A stretch of DNA of 64,000 nt from Gammaproteobacteria bacterium (GTDB lineage Bacteria > Pseudomonadota > Gammaproteobacteria > Pseudomonadales > Pseudohongiellaceae). Made by a program: the position numbers and the translations under genes. Positions 52,218 to 62,867 of this stretch are shown here, piece by piece. The stretch covers positions 1-64,000 of the forward strand of contig JAURWS010000021.1 in the NCBI GenBank assembly GCA_030654835.1, in the 5' to 3' direction. The notes under the pieces were generated by a model. That model was not told the DNA's origin. It made no database searches and saw nothing but the letters and a program-made list of their open reading frames with translations. Each line of letters begins with the position of its first letter. The first letter of the stretch is position 1.

Positions 52218-53206
52218 AACTGGCTCGCTCGAAGAGTATTCTGTTTTTTGGTGGCAAGGGCGGAGTGGGCAAGACCACTGTCTCTGCCGCGACCGCGATG
52301 GCGATGGCAGCGGAGGGCAAGCGCGTGCTGCTGGTCTCCACGGACCCGGCGCACAATCTCGGTCATCTGTTCAATCGCACTGTGGGCCCTCGCCCCGTGC
52401 GGCTGGCCTCCAACCTGGATGGCATGGAACTCGATCCCGAGCAGACCGTGAATGAACATCTGGAAGAGGTGTCTGCCTCGCTGCGCAAACTGATGGCGCC
52501 CCACCTGGCGGGTGAAGTCGACAAGCACATCGAACTGTCCCGCGATGCGCCCGGAATGCAGGAAGCCGCGATCATGGAGCGTATCGCCGAGGTGGTCGAG
52601 AAGGCCGCCACCGATTACGACCTTCTAGTGTTTGATACGGCGCCCTCAGGGCACACCGCACGGCTGATTGCACTGCCGGAGATGATGTCGGCCTGGACCG
52701 ATGGCCTGATCCAGCGTCGCGACAAGGCCGAACGCTTCAGCTCGGTGCTGCGCAACATGGGCAGCGACAAGAGCGTGGGCAACAAGATTCTGGGCGGCCA
52801 GGAAGATCCGTTGGTCGAACGCGAGAGCCGCATCCGCAGCCTGCTGAATCGCCGTCGTCGTCGTTTCATGGACTTGCGCAATGCGCTGAACAACCCCGAG
52901 CGTACCTCCTTCGTGATCGTGCTCGCGGCCGAACGTCTGCCCGTGCTGGAGACGATTGCGCTGCATGATCAGTTGCGTCGTTCCGGCGTTACTGTTGGTG
53001 CACTCGTGGTCAACAAGCGGTCACCCGAAGGTATGGGCGAGTTTCTGGCCGAGCGCCGCATTCAGGAAGAGGTGCATCTTGGAACGCTGACCGAGGCGTT
53101 GCCGGACATTCCGCGTCAGGATCTGACTCTGGTAGCGCATGACGTGGTAGGGCTGGAGGCTCTGGAACGTTTTGCCGTCAGCCTGGGGGCTGGAATAACG
53201 GCGTGA
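52208..53206 (+). CDS. ArsA family (ArsA/GET3-like) ATPase
   Basis: FFGGKGGVGKTTVSAATAMAMA; LLVSTDPAHNLGHLF; LLVFDTAPSGHTARLIALPEMM. Confidence 0.93.
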   Translation: MLLELARSKSILFFGGKGGVGKTTVSAATAMAMAAEGKRVLLVSTDPAHNLGHLFNRTVGPRPVRLASNLDGMELDPEQTVNEHLEEVSASLRKLMAPHLAGEVDKHIELSRDAPGMQEAAIMERIAEVVEKAATDYDLLVFDTAPSGHTARLIALPEMMSAWTDGLIQRRDKAERFSSVLRNMGSDKSVGNKILGGQEDPLVERESRIRSLLNRRRRRFMDLRNALNNPERTSFVIVLAAERLPVLETIALHDQLRRSGVTVGALVVNKRSPEGMGEFLAERRIQEEVHLGTLTEALPDIPRQDLTLVAHDVVGLEALERFAVSLGAGITA

Positions 53207-53215
53207 ACGCTGTTA

Positions 53216-53230
53216 TGTTACACAGTAACA
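53216..53230. promoter_or_regulatory. Palindrome TGTTAC-ACA-GTAACA (candidate Zur-type site)
   Basis: Inverted repeat upstream of the small Cys/His protein and ZnuD-like receptor. Confidence 0.4.
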
Positions 53231-53387
53231 AAACTATTTTTAAACTTTTTTTAGAACAGGGCAGATTCTTTGAAACTTTTCGAAAATGCCACGGTCAATG
53301 AAGTGTGCCCGTAAGTCCACCTTCGAACAATCGGGGGTCGCCCAAAGCGATCTCTGGTTGTCTCGAAGGTTTTACGCCGAGCCTGTC

Positions 53388-53702
53388 ATGAGAATGAACC
53401 AATTCCCGCTCAAGTTACCCAAGCACCCGTTGAAGGGCGTGCTTGCGTTAAGTTTTCTGCTGGTCTTTCTCCTTTCCCAGAGTTTCCTGTTACTGCATAC
53501 CCATGCAGGCGATCTCAACAAGCACATCGATTGTGCCATATGTCTCAATCTGGGTTCCGGCGATGATGCGCCGACGCTGACCGTCTATCTCCCTGATGTT
53601 CTGCCGACCCAACAGCATTACCTTGAATTGGCAACGCCGTCTGCGCATTCCTGGCCAATTTCCGCAAGATCCCGCTCACCCCCGCAAGCCTCTCTGATCT
53701 GA
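53388..53702 (+). CDS. Small membrane/periplasmic protein with LLHTHAGDLNKHIDCAICL motif
   Basis: N-terminal TM then His/Cys-rich segment; directly upstream of TonB receptor. Confidence 0.6.
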   Translation: MRMNQFPLKLPKHPLKGVLALSFLLVFLLSQSFLLLHTHAGDLNKHIDCAICLNLGSGDDAPTLTVYLPDVLPTQQHYLELATPSAHSWPISARSRSPPQASLI

Positions 53703-53814
53703 TTCTCTGTCCGCTGCCACATGGCAGTTCCCGGTTTTGCACAGCTCTGCGTCTCCCGTTGGTAACGTCACAGTTCGCGTGCATGCTTGTTCAGTTTCGA
53801 TAGCGAGGGTAGAA

Positions 53815-55956
53815 ATGCGTTCTTTTTACAAATCTTTCAGAGTGCGTGCATTGGTGTCAGCCGTTTCTGCGGCAATGTCGGCAGGTCTGGCCGCGAGCAG
53901 CGTGCAGGCGGCGGAGCCGCACAACGATGAAGTGCTCGATGAAATCATTGTCTCCGGCAGTTTGCAGCACAACCGTGCGGAAACATCGTTGCCGGTGAAT
54001 GTGCTAAGTGGCGAGGCTTTGCGAGAGAAAGCGGCCAGCACGCTGGGGGAAACCCTGAAGGAGCTGGTGGGCGTCAACAGCGCGTCCTTTGGCACAGGGG
54101 TCGGCATGCCGGTGATTCGCGGTCAGAGCGGCAATCGAGTGCAGGTACTGCAGGGTGGCGTCAGCAATATTGACGCGGCGGCGGTCAGTCCGGATCACGC
54201 CAACAGCGTGGAGGCGGCGCTGGCTGAACGCATTGAGGTCGTGCGTGGCCCGGCGACGCTGCTCTATGGTAATGGCGCGATTGGCGGTGTGGTCAATGTC
54301 ATCGACAACCGCGTGCCGACCTCGATGCCCGATGCCCTGACCGGGCTGCTGGAAACCCGGCATCAGAGCGCCTCGGATCAACAGACCAGCGTCTTCAAAC
54401 TCGAAAATGGCGCAGGCCAGTTGGCGTGGCATCTGGATGGAACCTATCGCGCCAGCAACGACACGCGCATCAAGGGCTATGCCATCAATCCCGACACCGT
54501 CGACCTGACTGACGAAGAGGCGTTTGCCGAGCTGTTGGCCAGCAAGGGATTCATCGACAACTCTTCGACACGCGCGCATGCGCTCACCGGCGGACTCTCG
54601 TGGGTCTTTGATGGCGGATATCTGGGTTTGGCGCTGAATCGCTCCGAGAGCCACTACGGTCTGCCGACAGCTGCACATCATCACCATGAGCCACATGACG
54701 AGGAAGATCACGTAGCAGGCGAGCCGGAGGAAGAAGGCCCAGAGGGCGGCATTCGCATCGCCATGCAGCAGGAGCGCCTCGACTTCGAGGGTAAAGCGCC
54801 GCTGGGCGGCTTCTTCGAGGAGGCCAATGGCAAAGTGAGTATCGTGGATTATCAGCACGCCGAGATCGAGAGTAACGGGCAGGTGGGCACGGTGTACAAG
54901 AACGAGGGTAGCGAGGGGCGTTTTACCTTCACGCATCGCCCTATCGGCAGCCTGATGGGGGTGACCGGCGTGCAGTATGGCAGCAAGACCTTCAGCGCCT
55001 TGGGTGACGAGGCCTACATTGCCACCACAGATATCGATTCCATTGCGCTGTTTACGCTGCAAAGCATCGACGTCGGCGACATGATGTATGAGTTCGGCAT
55101 ACGCGGTGAGCATCAGAATCTGCAGCAGGTGGGCAACTGTGAAAACTCGGACAGCAGCCTTAGCGGCAGCGTGTCCGGCCTGTGGCGTGCACGGGAGGAT
55201 ATCAATCTGCTGGTCTCGGTGGCGCACTCGCAGCGCACGCCGACGGTGGAGGAGCTCTACTCCAACATCGATGCAATCACCTGCAGTACACAGGACGACG
55301 AGCACCAGTTGATTGCCCACGCGGCCACGCAGCGATTGGAGATCGGCAATCCGAATGCAGACAAGGAGCGCTCCACCAACTTCGAGATTGGTTTGCGCCG
55401 CCATCTGGGGCAGGTGACGGGGGAGGTCAATGTGTTCTACAACAGCATCCGCGACTATCTGTACATGCGTGATACGGGCATAGAAGTTGATGAGATTCCT
55501 ATCGCCATGTTGACGCAGGAAGATGCAAATTTCAGAGGGCTGGAGGTGGAGTTCACGTTACCGATTGCTGGCAATGACGTGCAACGCACCGACCTGACAC
55601 TGTTCGGCGACTACGTCCGGGCCCGATTGCAGCGTGGCGGCAATGTTCCGCAAATCCCCGCGAGGCGGTTTGGGGCCGAGATCAGTCATGGGCACGACCA
55701 TTGGATCTACAAGCTGCGCGCCACGCGAGTGGCCAGCCAGTCCGACGTCGCGCTGCGCGAAACGAAGACAAATGGCTACACGCTGCTCAATGCGTCGGTT
55801 GATTACCACGCAGCGCTGTTTGCTGGAGAGGCCACGGTATTCGGCAAGATCAACAATCTGTTGGACGAGGAGATCCGCAACCACACGTCCTTGCTCAAGG
55901 ATGTGGCACCCGAGGCCGGGCGCAGTGTCGAGCTGGGATTGCGGATCGAGTTTTGA
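53815..55956 (+). CDS. TonB-dependent receptor, ZnuD-like (His-rich loop)
   Basis: Plug EIIVSGSLQHNRAETSLPVNVLSGE; loop AAHHHHEPHDEEDHVAGEPEEE; C-term GRSVELGLRIEF. Confidence 0.88.
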   Translation: MRSFYKSFRVRALVSAVSAAMSAGLAASSVQAAEPHNDEVLDEIIVSGSLQHNRAETSLPVNVLSGEALREKAASTLGETLKELVGVNSASFGTGVGMPVIRGQSGNRVQVLQGGVSNIDAAAVSPDHANSVEAALAERIEVVRGPATLLYGNGAIGGVVNVIDNRVPTSMPDALTGLLETRHQSASDQQTSVFKLENGAGQLAWHLDGTYRASNDTRIKGYAINPDTVDLTDEEAFAELLASKGFIDNSSTRAHALTGGLSWVFDGGYLGLALNRSESHYGLPTAAHHHHEPHDEEDHVAGEPEEEGPEGGIRIAMQQERLDFEGKAPLGGFFEEANGKVSIVDYQHAEIESNGQVGTVYKNEGSEGRFTFTHRPIGSLMGVTGVQYGSKTFSALGDEAYIATTDIDSIALFTLQSIDVGDMMYEFGIRGEHQNLQQVGNCENSDSSLSGSVSGLWRAREDINLLVSVAHSQRTPTVEELYSNIDAITCSTQDDEHQLIAHAATQRLEIGNPNADKERSTNFEIGLRRHLGQVTGEVNVFYNSIRDYLYMRDTGIEVDEIPIAMLTQEDANFRGLEVEFTLPIAGNDVQRTDLTLFGDYVRARLQRGGNVPQIPARRFGAEISHGHDHWIYKLRATRVASQSDVALRETKTNGYTLLNASVDYHAALFAGEATVFGKINNLLDEEIRNHTSLLKDVAPEAGRSVELGLRIEF

Positions 55957-56445
55957 TCAGGAGTTGCTGGCCGCCGGCGTTGCGCTGGTGGCTGGTGTGT
56001 CGGCTGTTGTCCCTTCGCCAGGCTTGAAGTCACCCGTGAAATTCACCAGCAGATCGTTCTCGAAAAACATGGTAATGCGTTCCTGCCCGCGTACACCGCC
56101 GCCGGGCTGGTAACTGTAGACGTAGTCCCAGCGATCCTGATTGAACGGATCGCGCACCAGCGGCGTGCCCATCACGAAGGTGACCTGCCGCTTGGTCATG
56201 CCCGGGCGCAGCTGATCCACCATCTCCTGGGTAATGATGTTGCCCTGCTGGATATCGATCTTGTAAACGCCGGGGAATTGCAGGCTTGGCAGGTAACTGC
56301 AGGCGCCGGTGACCAGCATGCAGCCCAGCAACAGAGCCAGTTTTGCGTGGCGGGCGGGCAGGCGACTAGCGGGCTGATGACGGGCGGGCTGAAGAACAGC
56401 GGGCTGATGAGCAGGTGATTTCGTCAAGTTCAGGGTTCTCGGCAT
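55957..56445 (-). CDS. bamE: Outer membrane assembly lipoprotein BamE
   Basis: [53 protein letters not shown]. Confidence 0.95.
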   Translation of the reverse strand: MPRTLNLTKSPAHQPAVLQPARHQPASRLPARHAKLALLLGCMLVTGACSYLPSLQFPGVYKIDIQQGNIITQEMVDQLRPGMTKRQVTFVMGTPLVRDPFNQDRWDYVYSYQPGGGVRGQERITMFFENDLLVNFTGDFKPGEGTTADTPATSATPAASNS

Positions 56446-56521
56446 GGAGCTAACTTTCTTCTGGATCGGTTAGTGGGCATAATACCTCTTTGCTAACCGG
56501 TCTGGCCACCACGAGAGAAGC

Positions 56522-56941
56522 ATGTCATCAGAGAATCAGGAACTACGAAAAGTCGGCCTCAAGGTCACTCTCCCGCGCGTCAAGATTCTGCAGTTGCTGG
56601 AGAGTTCCGCTACCAGACATCTGAGTGCGGAGGATGTCTACAAGGCGCTGATCGAGGCTGACGAGGATGTCGGTCTGGCGACGGTGTATCGGGTGCTGAC
56701 CCAGTTCGAGGCGGCGGGGCTGGTGATGCGCCACCACTTCGAGGGTGGGCATTCAGTGTTCGAGCTGAGCACCATGGAGCATCATGACCATCTGGTCTGC
56801 AACAAGTGCGGGCTTGTGGAAGAATTCTTCGACGAGGTGATCGAGAAGCAGCAGGACAAGATCGCCACCAAATTCGGCTTCGAGATTACCGATCACAGCC
56901 TCTACCTTTATGGTATCTGCCAGGCCTGCCAAGCGTCCTGA
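56522..56941 (+). CDS. fur: Ferric uptake regulator Fur
   Basis: LRKVGLKVTLPRVKILQLLE; HHFEGGHSVFELS; HHDHLVCNKCG. Confidence 0.96.
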   Translation: MSSENQELRKVGLKVTLPRVKILQLLESSATRHLSAEDVYKALIEADEDVGLATVYRVLTQFEAAGLVMRHHFEGGHSVFELSTMEHHDHLVCNKCGLVEEFFDEVIEKQQDKIATKFGFEITDHSLYLYGICQACQAS

Positions 56942-56981
56942 CAAAAGTCCTGACAGGCTTGCGACTAAACGGGAGCCTCCC

Positions 56982-58682
56982 TCAGGCGCTCAGCATTTCC
57001 TCGGCGTGTGCCAGTGATTCCGGTGTGAGTCCCTGTTTATCGGACTCTCCTCCGAGCATGCGCGCGATCTCCCTGACCTTCTCCTCTCGGGATAGTTCAC
57101 GAATCTGCGTTCCAATCATGGCGGCTCGCCCTTCTGTCGCTTGCATCAACTTGCTGACGAACAGATGCTGGTGTCCCTGACTGGCGACCTGCGCCTGATG
57201 GGTGACGCACAGTACCTGCCCGCGCTCACCCAACTGTCGCAACAGCCTGCCGACGGCACGGGCAACACCGCCGCCTATCCCGACGTCCACCTCGTCGAAC
57301 ACCAGAGTGGGGGTCGCAGAGGTCTGCGCGGTAATGACCTGGATGGCCAGACTGATGCGGGAAAGCTCGCCGCCCGACGCGATGCGGATCAGCGGGCGTG
57401 GCTCCTGTCCGGGATTGGTGCTGACCAGAAACTCGACGCTCTCCTGCCCGTGGGCTGAGGGTGTCTGGCTGTCGGCCGGGGATAGGGCTACGGTCAGTCG
57501 TGCACTGCTCATGCCCAGCTCTGCAATCTGCAGATTGATCTGCTGCGCCAGTTCGGTTGCAGCGCTCCGACGTCGCGCGCTCAGACGTTCGGCGAGCTGA
57601 CCATACTGTTGCTGCAGCTGCGTGTCCTGTCGCTGCAACGTCTCAAGGTCTTCATCGCCATGTTCCCAGGCTGCGAGCTGTTCCTGCAGGCGGGCATGCA
57701 GAGCCGCGAGCTCCTCCGGTTTGACGCGGTGTTTGCGGGCGATCTGCTGGATGTCGGCGAGGCGCTGATTGATCGCCTCCAGTCTGAGCGGATTGGCCTC
57801 GAAGTGGTCGACGCTGTGGCGTAATTCGACGACGGCCTCGTCGATCTGGATGGAGGCCGTGTTGAGCAGTTCGGCCACCGGGTCGAGCGCGTGAGTTTTC
57901 GCACCCAACTCCTGCAACAGGGTGAGTGCCTGATTGAGCGCGCCCTGTACGGTGAATTCATCGTTTTCGCTGCACAGATCGAGCAGTTGCCGGGCGGTGG
58001 CCAGCGAGCTGTCGGCGCTGTTGAGCGTGCGATATTCCTCCTCCAGAGACTCCAGCTCGCCAGCCTCAAGTGTCAGTTCGTCCAGTTCGCCGATCTGATA
58101 GCGGATCAGCTGCACCTGTGCGGAAGATTCCTCCGACTGCTGGCTAAGGGCCTCCAGACGTTCGCGATTCTTCTTCCACTCGCGGCTGATGCGGCGCACG
58201 TCCTCGGTTAGGGCGTGATCCCCGATGAACTCATCCAGCAGGCGCAGGTGTGTGCTGCGATTGAGGAGAGACTGGTGTTCGTGCTGGCTGTGGATGTCGA
58301 TGAGCATCTCGCCGATGGTCTTGAGCACCTGCAGCGTCACCGGAAAACCATTGACCCAGGCCTTGGAGCGGCCGTCGTCACTGATCACGCGGCGCAGCAG
58401 ACAGACCTGTGGCTCAGCGTCGGCGAGCAATTCGTTGTCCTGCAGCCATGCCCGCGCCATGGGTTGATCACTGGTGTCGAAATGTGCGGTGATGTCCGCG
58501 CGTGTGGCGCCGCTGCTGATGACGCCCTTGTCCGCGCGATCCCCAAGCGTGAGCCCCAAGGCCCCCAGCATGATGGACTTGCCGGCCCCGGTTTCGCCGG
58601 TGATGACGGACATGCCACGGCGGAAATCGATTTCCAGATGGTCGACGATGGCGTAATGGCGGATTGAGAGTTGGGTGAGCAT
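56982..58682 (-). CDS. recN: DNA repair protein RecN
   Basis: MLTQLSIRHYAIVDHLEIDFRRGMSVITGETGAGKSIML; DEVDVGIGGGVARAVGRLL. Confidence 0.95.
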   Translation of the reverse strand: MLTQLSIRHYAIVDHLEIDFRRGMSVITGETGAGKSIMLGALGLTLGDRADKGVISSGATRADITAHFDTSDQPMARAWLQDNELLADAEPQVCLLRRVISDDGRSKAWVNGFPVTLQVLKTIGEMLIDIHSQHEHQSLLNRSTHLRLLDEFIGDHALTEDVRRISREWKKNRERLEALSQQSEESSAQVQLIRYQIGELDELTLEAGELESLEEEYRTLNSADSSLATARQLLDLCSENDEFTVQGALNQALTLLQELGAKTHALDPVAELLNTASIQIDEAVVELRHSVDHFEANPLRLEAINQRLADIQQIARKHRVKPEELAALHARLQEQLAAWEHGDEDLETLQRQDTQLQQQYGQLAERLSARRRSAATELAQQINLQIAELGMSSARLTVALSPADSQTPSAHGQESVEFLVSTNPGQEPRPLIRIASGGELSRISLAIQVITAQTSATPTLVFDEVDVGIGGGVARAVGRLLRQLGERGQVLCVTHQAQVASQGHQHLFVSKLMQATEGRAAMIGTQIRELSREEKVREIARMLGGESDKQGLTPESLAHAEEMLSA

Positions 58683-58909
58683 GCGGGCCGGATTGTTCCA
58701 GAGCAGGGGGTTGAGGGCGCTGTTGTTGAGAACGTTATCAACGCGTCGCTGTTGCTGGAGAATATAGCGCATCCGCCCCAACCTTGTCAGTGCGCCGTCG
58801 CCGGCCTGTGCCGACAAATTTTACCCTCTGGGTTGAATTGGAAAATATCTGCCCCCATATCGGCAGCAGGTTTAATTTTGCTGGAACTAATAAGCTGGAG
58901 GAAAACGGG

Positions 58910-59473
58910 GTGGAGGAAAATTTGGAATCCGTAAACGCAGAGAACAGTCAGAATCAGTCGACAGAAGAATCGCAACTCGTCGAAGTGCTGCAGCGTTTGG
59001 CGCAGGCCGAGACTCTGATCATGCATCAGAAGGACGAAGTGCTGCGTGTGCAGGCGGAGATGCAGAACCTGCGCCGCCGCACCGAGCTGGATGTGGAGAA
59101 AGCGCACAAGTTCGGACAGGAGAAGTTGAGCAGCGAGCTGCTGGGCGTGATGGACAATCTGGAGCGCGCTATCCAGGTGTCCACCGACAAGGAAAACGAG
59201 TCCGTGAAGGTGCTCTTGCAGGGCGTGGAGCTGACACTGAAGAGCTTTGTCGACTGCTTCCGCAAGTTCAGTATCGAACAGATCGACCCGCTCGGCGAGC
59301 CCTTTGATCCGCAGCAGCACCAGGCCATGGTGATGCAGGAAAACCCGAATGCTGAGCCAGGCACCGTCACAGCGGTCATGCAGAAGGGCTATGCCCTCCA
59401 CGGCAGGGTGATTCGCCCCGCCATGGTGGTGGTTGCCAAGGCGCCCGCTGGGTCGATAGACGAAAGAGTCTGA
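58910..59473 (+). CDS. grpE: Nucleotide exchange factor GrpE (GTG start)
   Basis: Coiled coil VQAEMQNLRRRTELDVEKAHKFG; HQAMVMQENPNAEPGTVTAVMQKGYALHGRVIRPAMVVVAK; GGAGG RBS before GTG. Confidence 0.93.
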   Translation: MEENLESVNAENSQNQSTEESQLVEVLQRLAQAETLIMHQKDEVLRVQAEMQNLRRRTELDVEKAHKFGQEKLSSELLGVMDNLERAIQVSTDKENESVKVLLQGVELTLKSFVDCFRKFSIEQIDPLGEPFDPQQHQAMVMQENPNAEPGTVTAVMQKGYALHGRVIRPAMVVVAKAPAGSIDERV

Positions 59474-59613
59474 CAGTGATTTTACTGCCCGGACTTGAAA
59501 TAAGCCCGGCAGGGCCAATATAGGTGGCCAGAAGCAATCCATTAACCTGACAACAGACATCAGCACTTTCGGCGGCAGACAGCGGGCCGGATCTGCGCAA
59601 CGGAGAAACGAGA

Positions 59614-61536
59614 ATGGGTAGAATTATCGGGATAGACCTTGGTACCACGAACTCTTGCGTGGCGATTCTGGATGGCGGCAAGTCCAGAGTGATCGAGAAT
59701 GCGGAGGGTGATCGCACCACCCCGTCGATCATCGCGTTCACCAAGGATGGCGAGACACTGGTAGGTCAGCCCGCCAAGCGTCAGTCCGTGACCAACCCCA
59801 AGAACACACTGTTTGCCATCAAGCGTCTGATCGGCCGTCAGTTCAAAGACGACGTTGTGCAGAAAGACATCAAGATGGTGCCCTACGAGATCGTCAAAGC
59901 TGACAATGGCGATGCCTGGGTGCGCGTGAACGGCGAGAACATGTCTCCTCCGCAGATTTCTGCGCAGGTGCTCAAGAAGATGAAGAAGACTGCTGAGGAT
60001 TTCCTGGGAGAACCAGTGACCGAAGCGGTAGTGACCGTCCCTGCGTACTTCAACGACGCGCAGCGTCAGGCGACCAAGGACGCAGGCCGCATCGCGGGCC
60101 TGGAAGTCAAACGCATCATCAACGAACCGACAGCCGCTGCGCTTGCGTACGGCATGGACAAGAAGTCTGGTGATTCCACCATCGCCGTGTTTGACCTCGG
60201 TGGCGGTACGTTCGACATTTCCATCATCGAGATCGCCGAGACTGATGGCGAGCACACTTTCGAAGTACTCGCCACCAATGGCGATACCTTCCTCGGTGGT
60301 GAAGACTTCGACCTGCGTCTGATCGAGTACCTCGCGGCTGAATTCAAGAAAGAAACCGGCATGGATCTGCACAACGATCCTCTGGCCCTGCAGCGTCTGA
60401 AAGAGGCAGCCGAGAAGGCCAAGATTGAACTCTCCTCTGCACAGCAGACCGAGATCAATCTGCCTTACATCACGGCCGATGCCAGCGGACCGAAGCACCT
60501 GGTGCAGAAGCTGACCCGCGCCAAGTTCGAATCTCTGGTGGAAGAACTGGTTGATCGCACCATGGGTCCGGTGAAAACCTGTCTGCAGGACGCCGGCCTG
60601 GATATCTCCAAGATCAATGACGTAATTCTGGTCGGTGGTCAGACGCGTATGCCGATGGTGCAGAAGAAAGTCGCTGACTTCTTCGGCAAGGAAGCGCGTC
60701 GTGACGTGAACCCCGATGAAGCCGTGGCCCTCGGTGCTGCCATCCAGGGCGCCGTTCTGTCAGGCGAAGTGAACGACGTGTTGCTGCTGGACGTGACGCC
60801 GCTGTCTCTGGGTATCGAGACGCTGGGCGGTGTGGCCAGCTTCCTGATCGAGAAGAACACGACGATTCCGACCAAGAAAACTCAGGTGTTCTCGACGGCG
60901 GACGACAATCAGACTGCAGTGACGATTCACGTCGTACAGGGCGAGCGCAAGCAAGCGGCCCAGAACAAGTCCCTCGGTCGGTTCGATCTGTCGGACATTC
61001 CTCCCTCGCCGCGCGGCATGCCGCAGATCGAGGTGGCCTTTGACCTGGATGCCAACGGTATTCTGAACGTGTCCGCGAAGGATAAGGCGACCGGCAAGCA
61101 GCAGTCGATCATCATCAAGGCTTCCAGCGGTCTGTCCGAGGAAGAGATTCAAAACATGATCAAGGATGCTGAAGCGAATGCCGCCGAAGACAAGAAGTTC
61201 GAGCAGCTGATCACCGCACGCAACACTGCTGATGGTCTGGTGCACGCCACCCGCAAGACGCTGGAAGAAGCTGGTGACAAGGTGGATGCGGCCGAGAAGG
61301 AGAAGATCGAAGCGGCAATTCTGGCCACAGAGGCTGCCATCAAGGCTGGCGATATCGCCGACATCGAAGCGAAGACCAAGGAGTTGACCGATGTCTCTTC
61401 CGGGCTGGCGCAGAAGATGTACGCCGAGAAGCAGGCGGGCGCTCAGTCTGCTGGTGGTGGTGCTGACCAGGGCGGCGCGTCTGGTAACGAAGACGCCGTG
61501 GATGCCGAGTTCGAAGAAGTCAAAGACGACAAGTAA
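59614..61536 (+). CDS. dnaK: Chaperone DnaK
   Basis: [35 protein letters not shown]. Confidence 0.98.
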   Translation: MGRIIGIDLGTTNSCVAILDGGKSRVIENAEGDRTTPSIIAFTKDGETLVGQPAKRQSVTNPKNTLFAIKRLIGRQFKDDVVQKDIKMVPYEIVKADNGDAWVRVNGENMSPPQISAQVLKKMKKTAEDFLGEPVTEAVVTVPAYFNDAQRQATKDAGRIAGLEVKRIINEPTAAALAYGMDKKSGDSTIAVFDLGGGTFDISIIEIAETDGEHTFEVLATNGDTFLGGEDFDLRLIEYLAAEFKKETGMDLHNDPLALQRLKEAAEKAKIELSSAQQTEINLPYITADASGPKHLVQKLTRAKFESLVEELVDRTMGPVKTCLQDAGLDISKINDVILVGGQTRMPMVQKKVADFFGKEARRDVNPDEAVALGAAIQGAVLSGEVNDVLLLDVTPLSLGIETLGGVASFLIEKNTTIPTKKTQVFSTADDNQTAVTIHVVQGERKQAAQNKSLGRFDLSDIPPSPRGMPQIEVAFDLDANGILNVSAKDKATGKQQSIIIKASSGLSEEEIQNMIKDAEANAAEDKKFEQLITARNTADGLVHATRKTLEEAGDKVDAAEKEKIEAAILATEAAIKAGDIADIEAKTKELTDVSSGLAQKMYAEKQAGAQSAGGGADQGGASGNEDAVDAEFEEVKDDK

Positions 61537-61585
61537 TAAGCTGACACCACTGCCTTGCGCGGTGGTGACAAGCTGAAGTGGCAAT

Positions 61586-61625
61586 GCAAAAAAACCGGAT
61601 AGGAAGCCCTGTCTGGTTTTTTGCG
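61586..61625 (+). terminator. dnaK-dnaJ intergenic terminator hairpin
   Basis: AAAACCGGATAGG-AAGC-CCTGTCTGGTTTTTT. Confidence 0.7.
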
Positions 61626-61696
61626 TTGTAGGGTTGTCAGCAAGACCGACAACAGAACCCGCTGACATTTACGCACAACAGACACAGAAGCAGATT

Positions 61697-62824
61697 ATGT
61701 CCAAACGAGATTACTACGAAGTATTGGGTGTGCCACGCGATGCTTCAGAGGCCGATTTGAAGAAGGCCTATCGTCGCGTGGCGATGAAGCATCACCCCGA
61801 TCGTAACCCTGACAACAAAGAGTCCGAGGATAAGTTCAAGGAGGCCAATGAGGCTTTCGAAGTTCTCTCCGACGCCCAGAAACGTGCCCGCTATGATCAA
61901 TACGGCCATGCCGGTGTGAATCAGCAGGGTGGCGGCGGAGGCACGGGAACCGGCGATTTCGGCGATATCTTTGGCGACATTTTTGGTGACATCTTCGGCG
62001 GCCAGCGCGGGGGTGGCGGACGCAGCAATGTGCGCAAGGGCGCTGACCTGCGCTATACCCTGGAGCTGGATCTGGAGGAGGCCGTACGCGGTACTACCTC
62101 GAAGATTCGCATTCCCACGGCCGTGACCTGCAAGACTTGCGAGGGCAGCGGCGCGAAGAAGGGTTCCAGTCCTGTCGACTGCGGCACTTGTAACGGCGTC
62201 GGTCAGGTGCGCATGCAGCAGGGCTTCTTCTCCGTGCAGCAGACCTGTCCGCGTTGCCAGGGCTCTGGCAAACAGATCAAAGACCCGTGCGGCACCTGTC
62301 ATGGGCGCGGTGCGGTGGAAGAACAGAAGACGCTGTCAGTTAAAGTTCCTCCCGGTGTCGACAACGGCGATCGTATTCGGCTTTCCGGCGAGGGGCAGGC
62401 TGGCAGTCACGGCGGCCCGGCCGGTGATCTCTATGTGCAGGTCTCGGTGCGTGAGCACAAACTGTTCGAGCGCGATGGCATCGATCTGCATTGCGAGATT
62501 CCCATCAGCTTTGTGGATGCTGCCCTCGGCGGTGAACTCGAAGTGCCGACTCTCGACGGCCGCGTCAAGCTGAAGATTCCGCCGGAGACCCAGACAGGCA
62601 AGCTCTTCCGCCTGCGCAACAAGGGGGTAATTCCGGTGCGTGGTGGTGTGACCGGAGACCTGTTGTGTCGCGTGGTGGTCGAGACGCCGGTGAATCTCAC
62701 CAAGCGTCAGAAGGAGATTCTCGCCGAGTTCCACGACATCGCAGAGAGCGAAGGCAAACAATCCCCGAAGAAGTCTTCATGGTTTGATGGCGTGAAGAAG
62801 TTTGTGGACGAACTGCGCGCCTGA
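61697..62824 (+). CDS. dnaJ: Chaperone DnaJ
   Basis: [38 protein letters not shown]; four CxxCxGxG repeats. Confidence 0.98.
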   Translation: MSKRDYYEVLGVPRDASEADLKKAYRRVAMKHHPDRNPDNKESEDKFKEANEAFEVLSDAQKRARYDQYGHAGVNQQGGGGGTGTGDFGDIFGDIFGDIFGGQRGGGGRSNVRKGADLRYTLELDLEEAVRGTTSKIRIPTAVTCKTCEGSGAKKGSSPVDCGTCNGVGQVRMQQGFFSVQQTCPRCQGSGKQIKDPCGTCHGRGAVEEQKTLSVKVPPGVDNGDRIRLSGEGQAGSHGGPAGDLYVQVSVREHKLFERDGIDLHCEIPISFVDAALGGELEVPTLDGRVKLKIPPETQTGKLFRLRNKGVIPVRGGVTGDLLCRVVVETPVNLTKRQKEILAEFHDIAESEGKQSPKKSSWFDGVKKFVDELRA

Positions 62825-62833
62825 TGGAAATTT

Positions 62834-62863
62834 GGGGTCGGAGGGAAATTTCCCTCCGACCCC
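62834..62863. repeat. 30-bp perfect palindrome between convergent genes
   Basis: GGGGTCGGAGGGAAA-TTTCCCTCCGACCCC. Confidence 0.85.
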
Positions 62864-62867
62864 GATC

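Noticed and set aside
54004-55404. 466-aa minus-strand ORF opposite the ZnuD-like receptor
   Set aside because: Antisense shadow of a convincing TonB receptor; no family motif.
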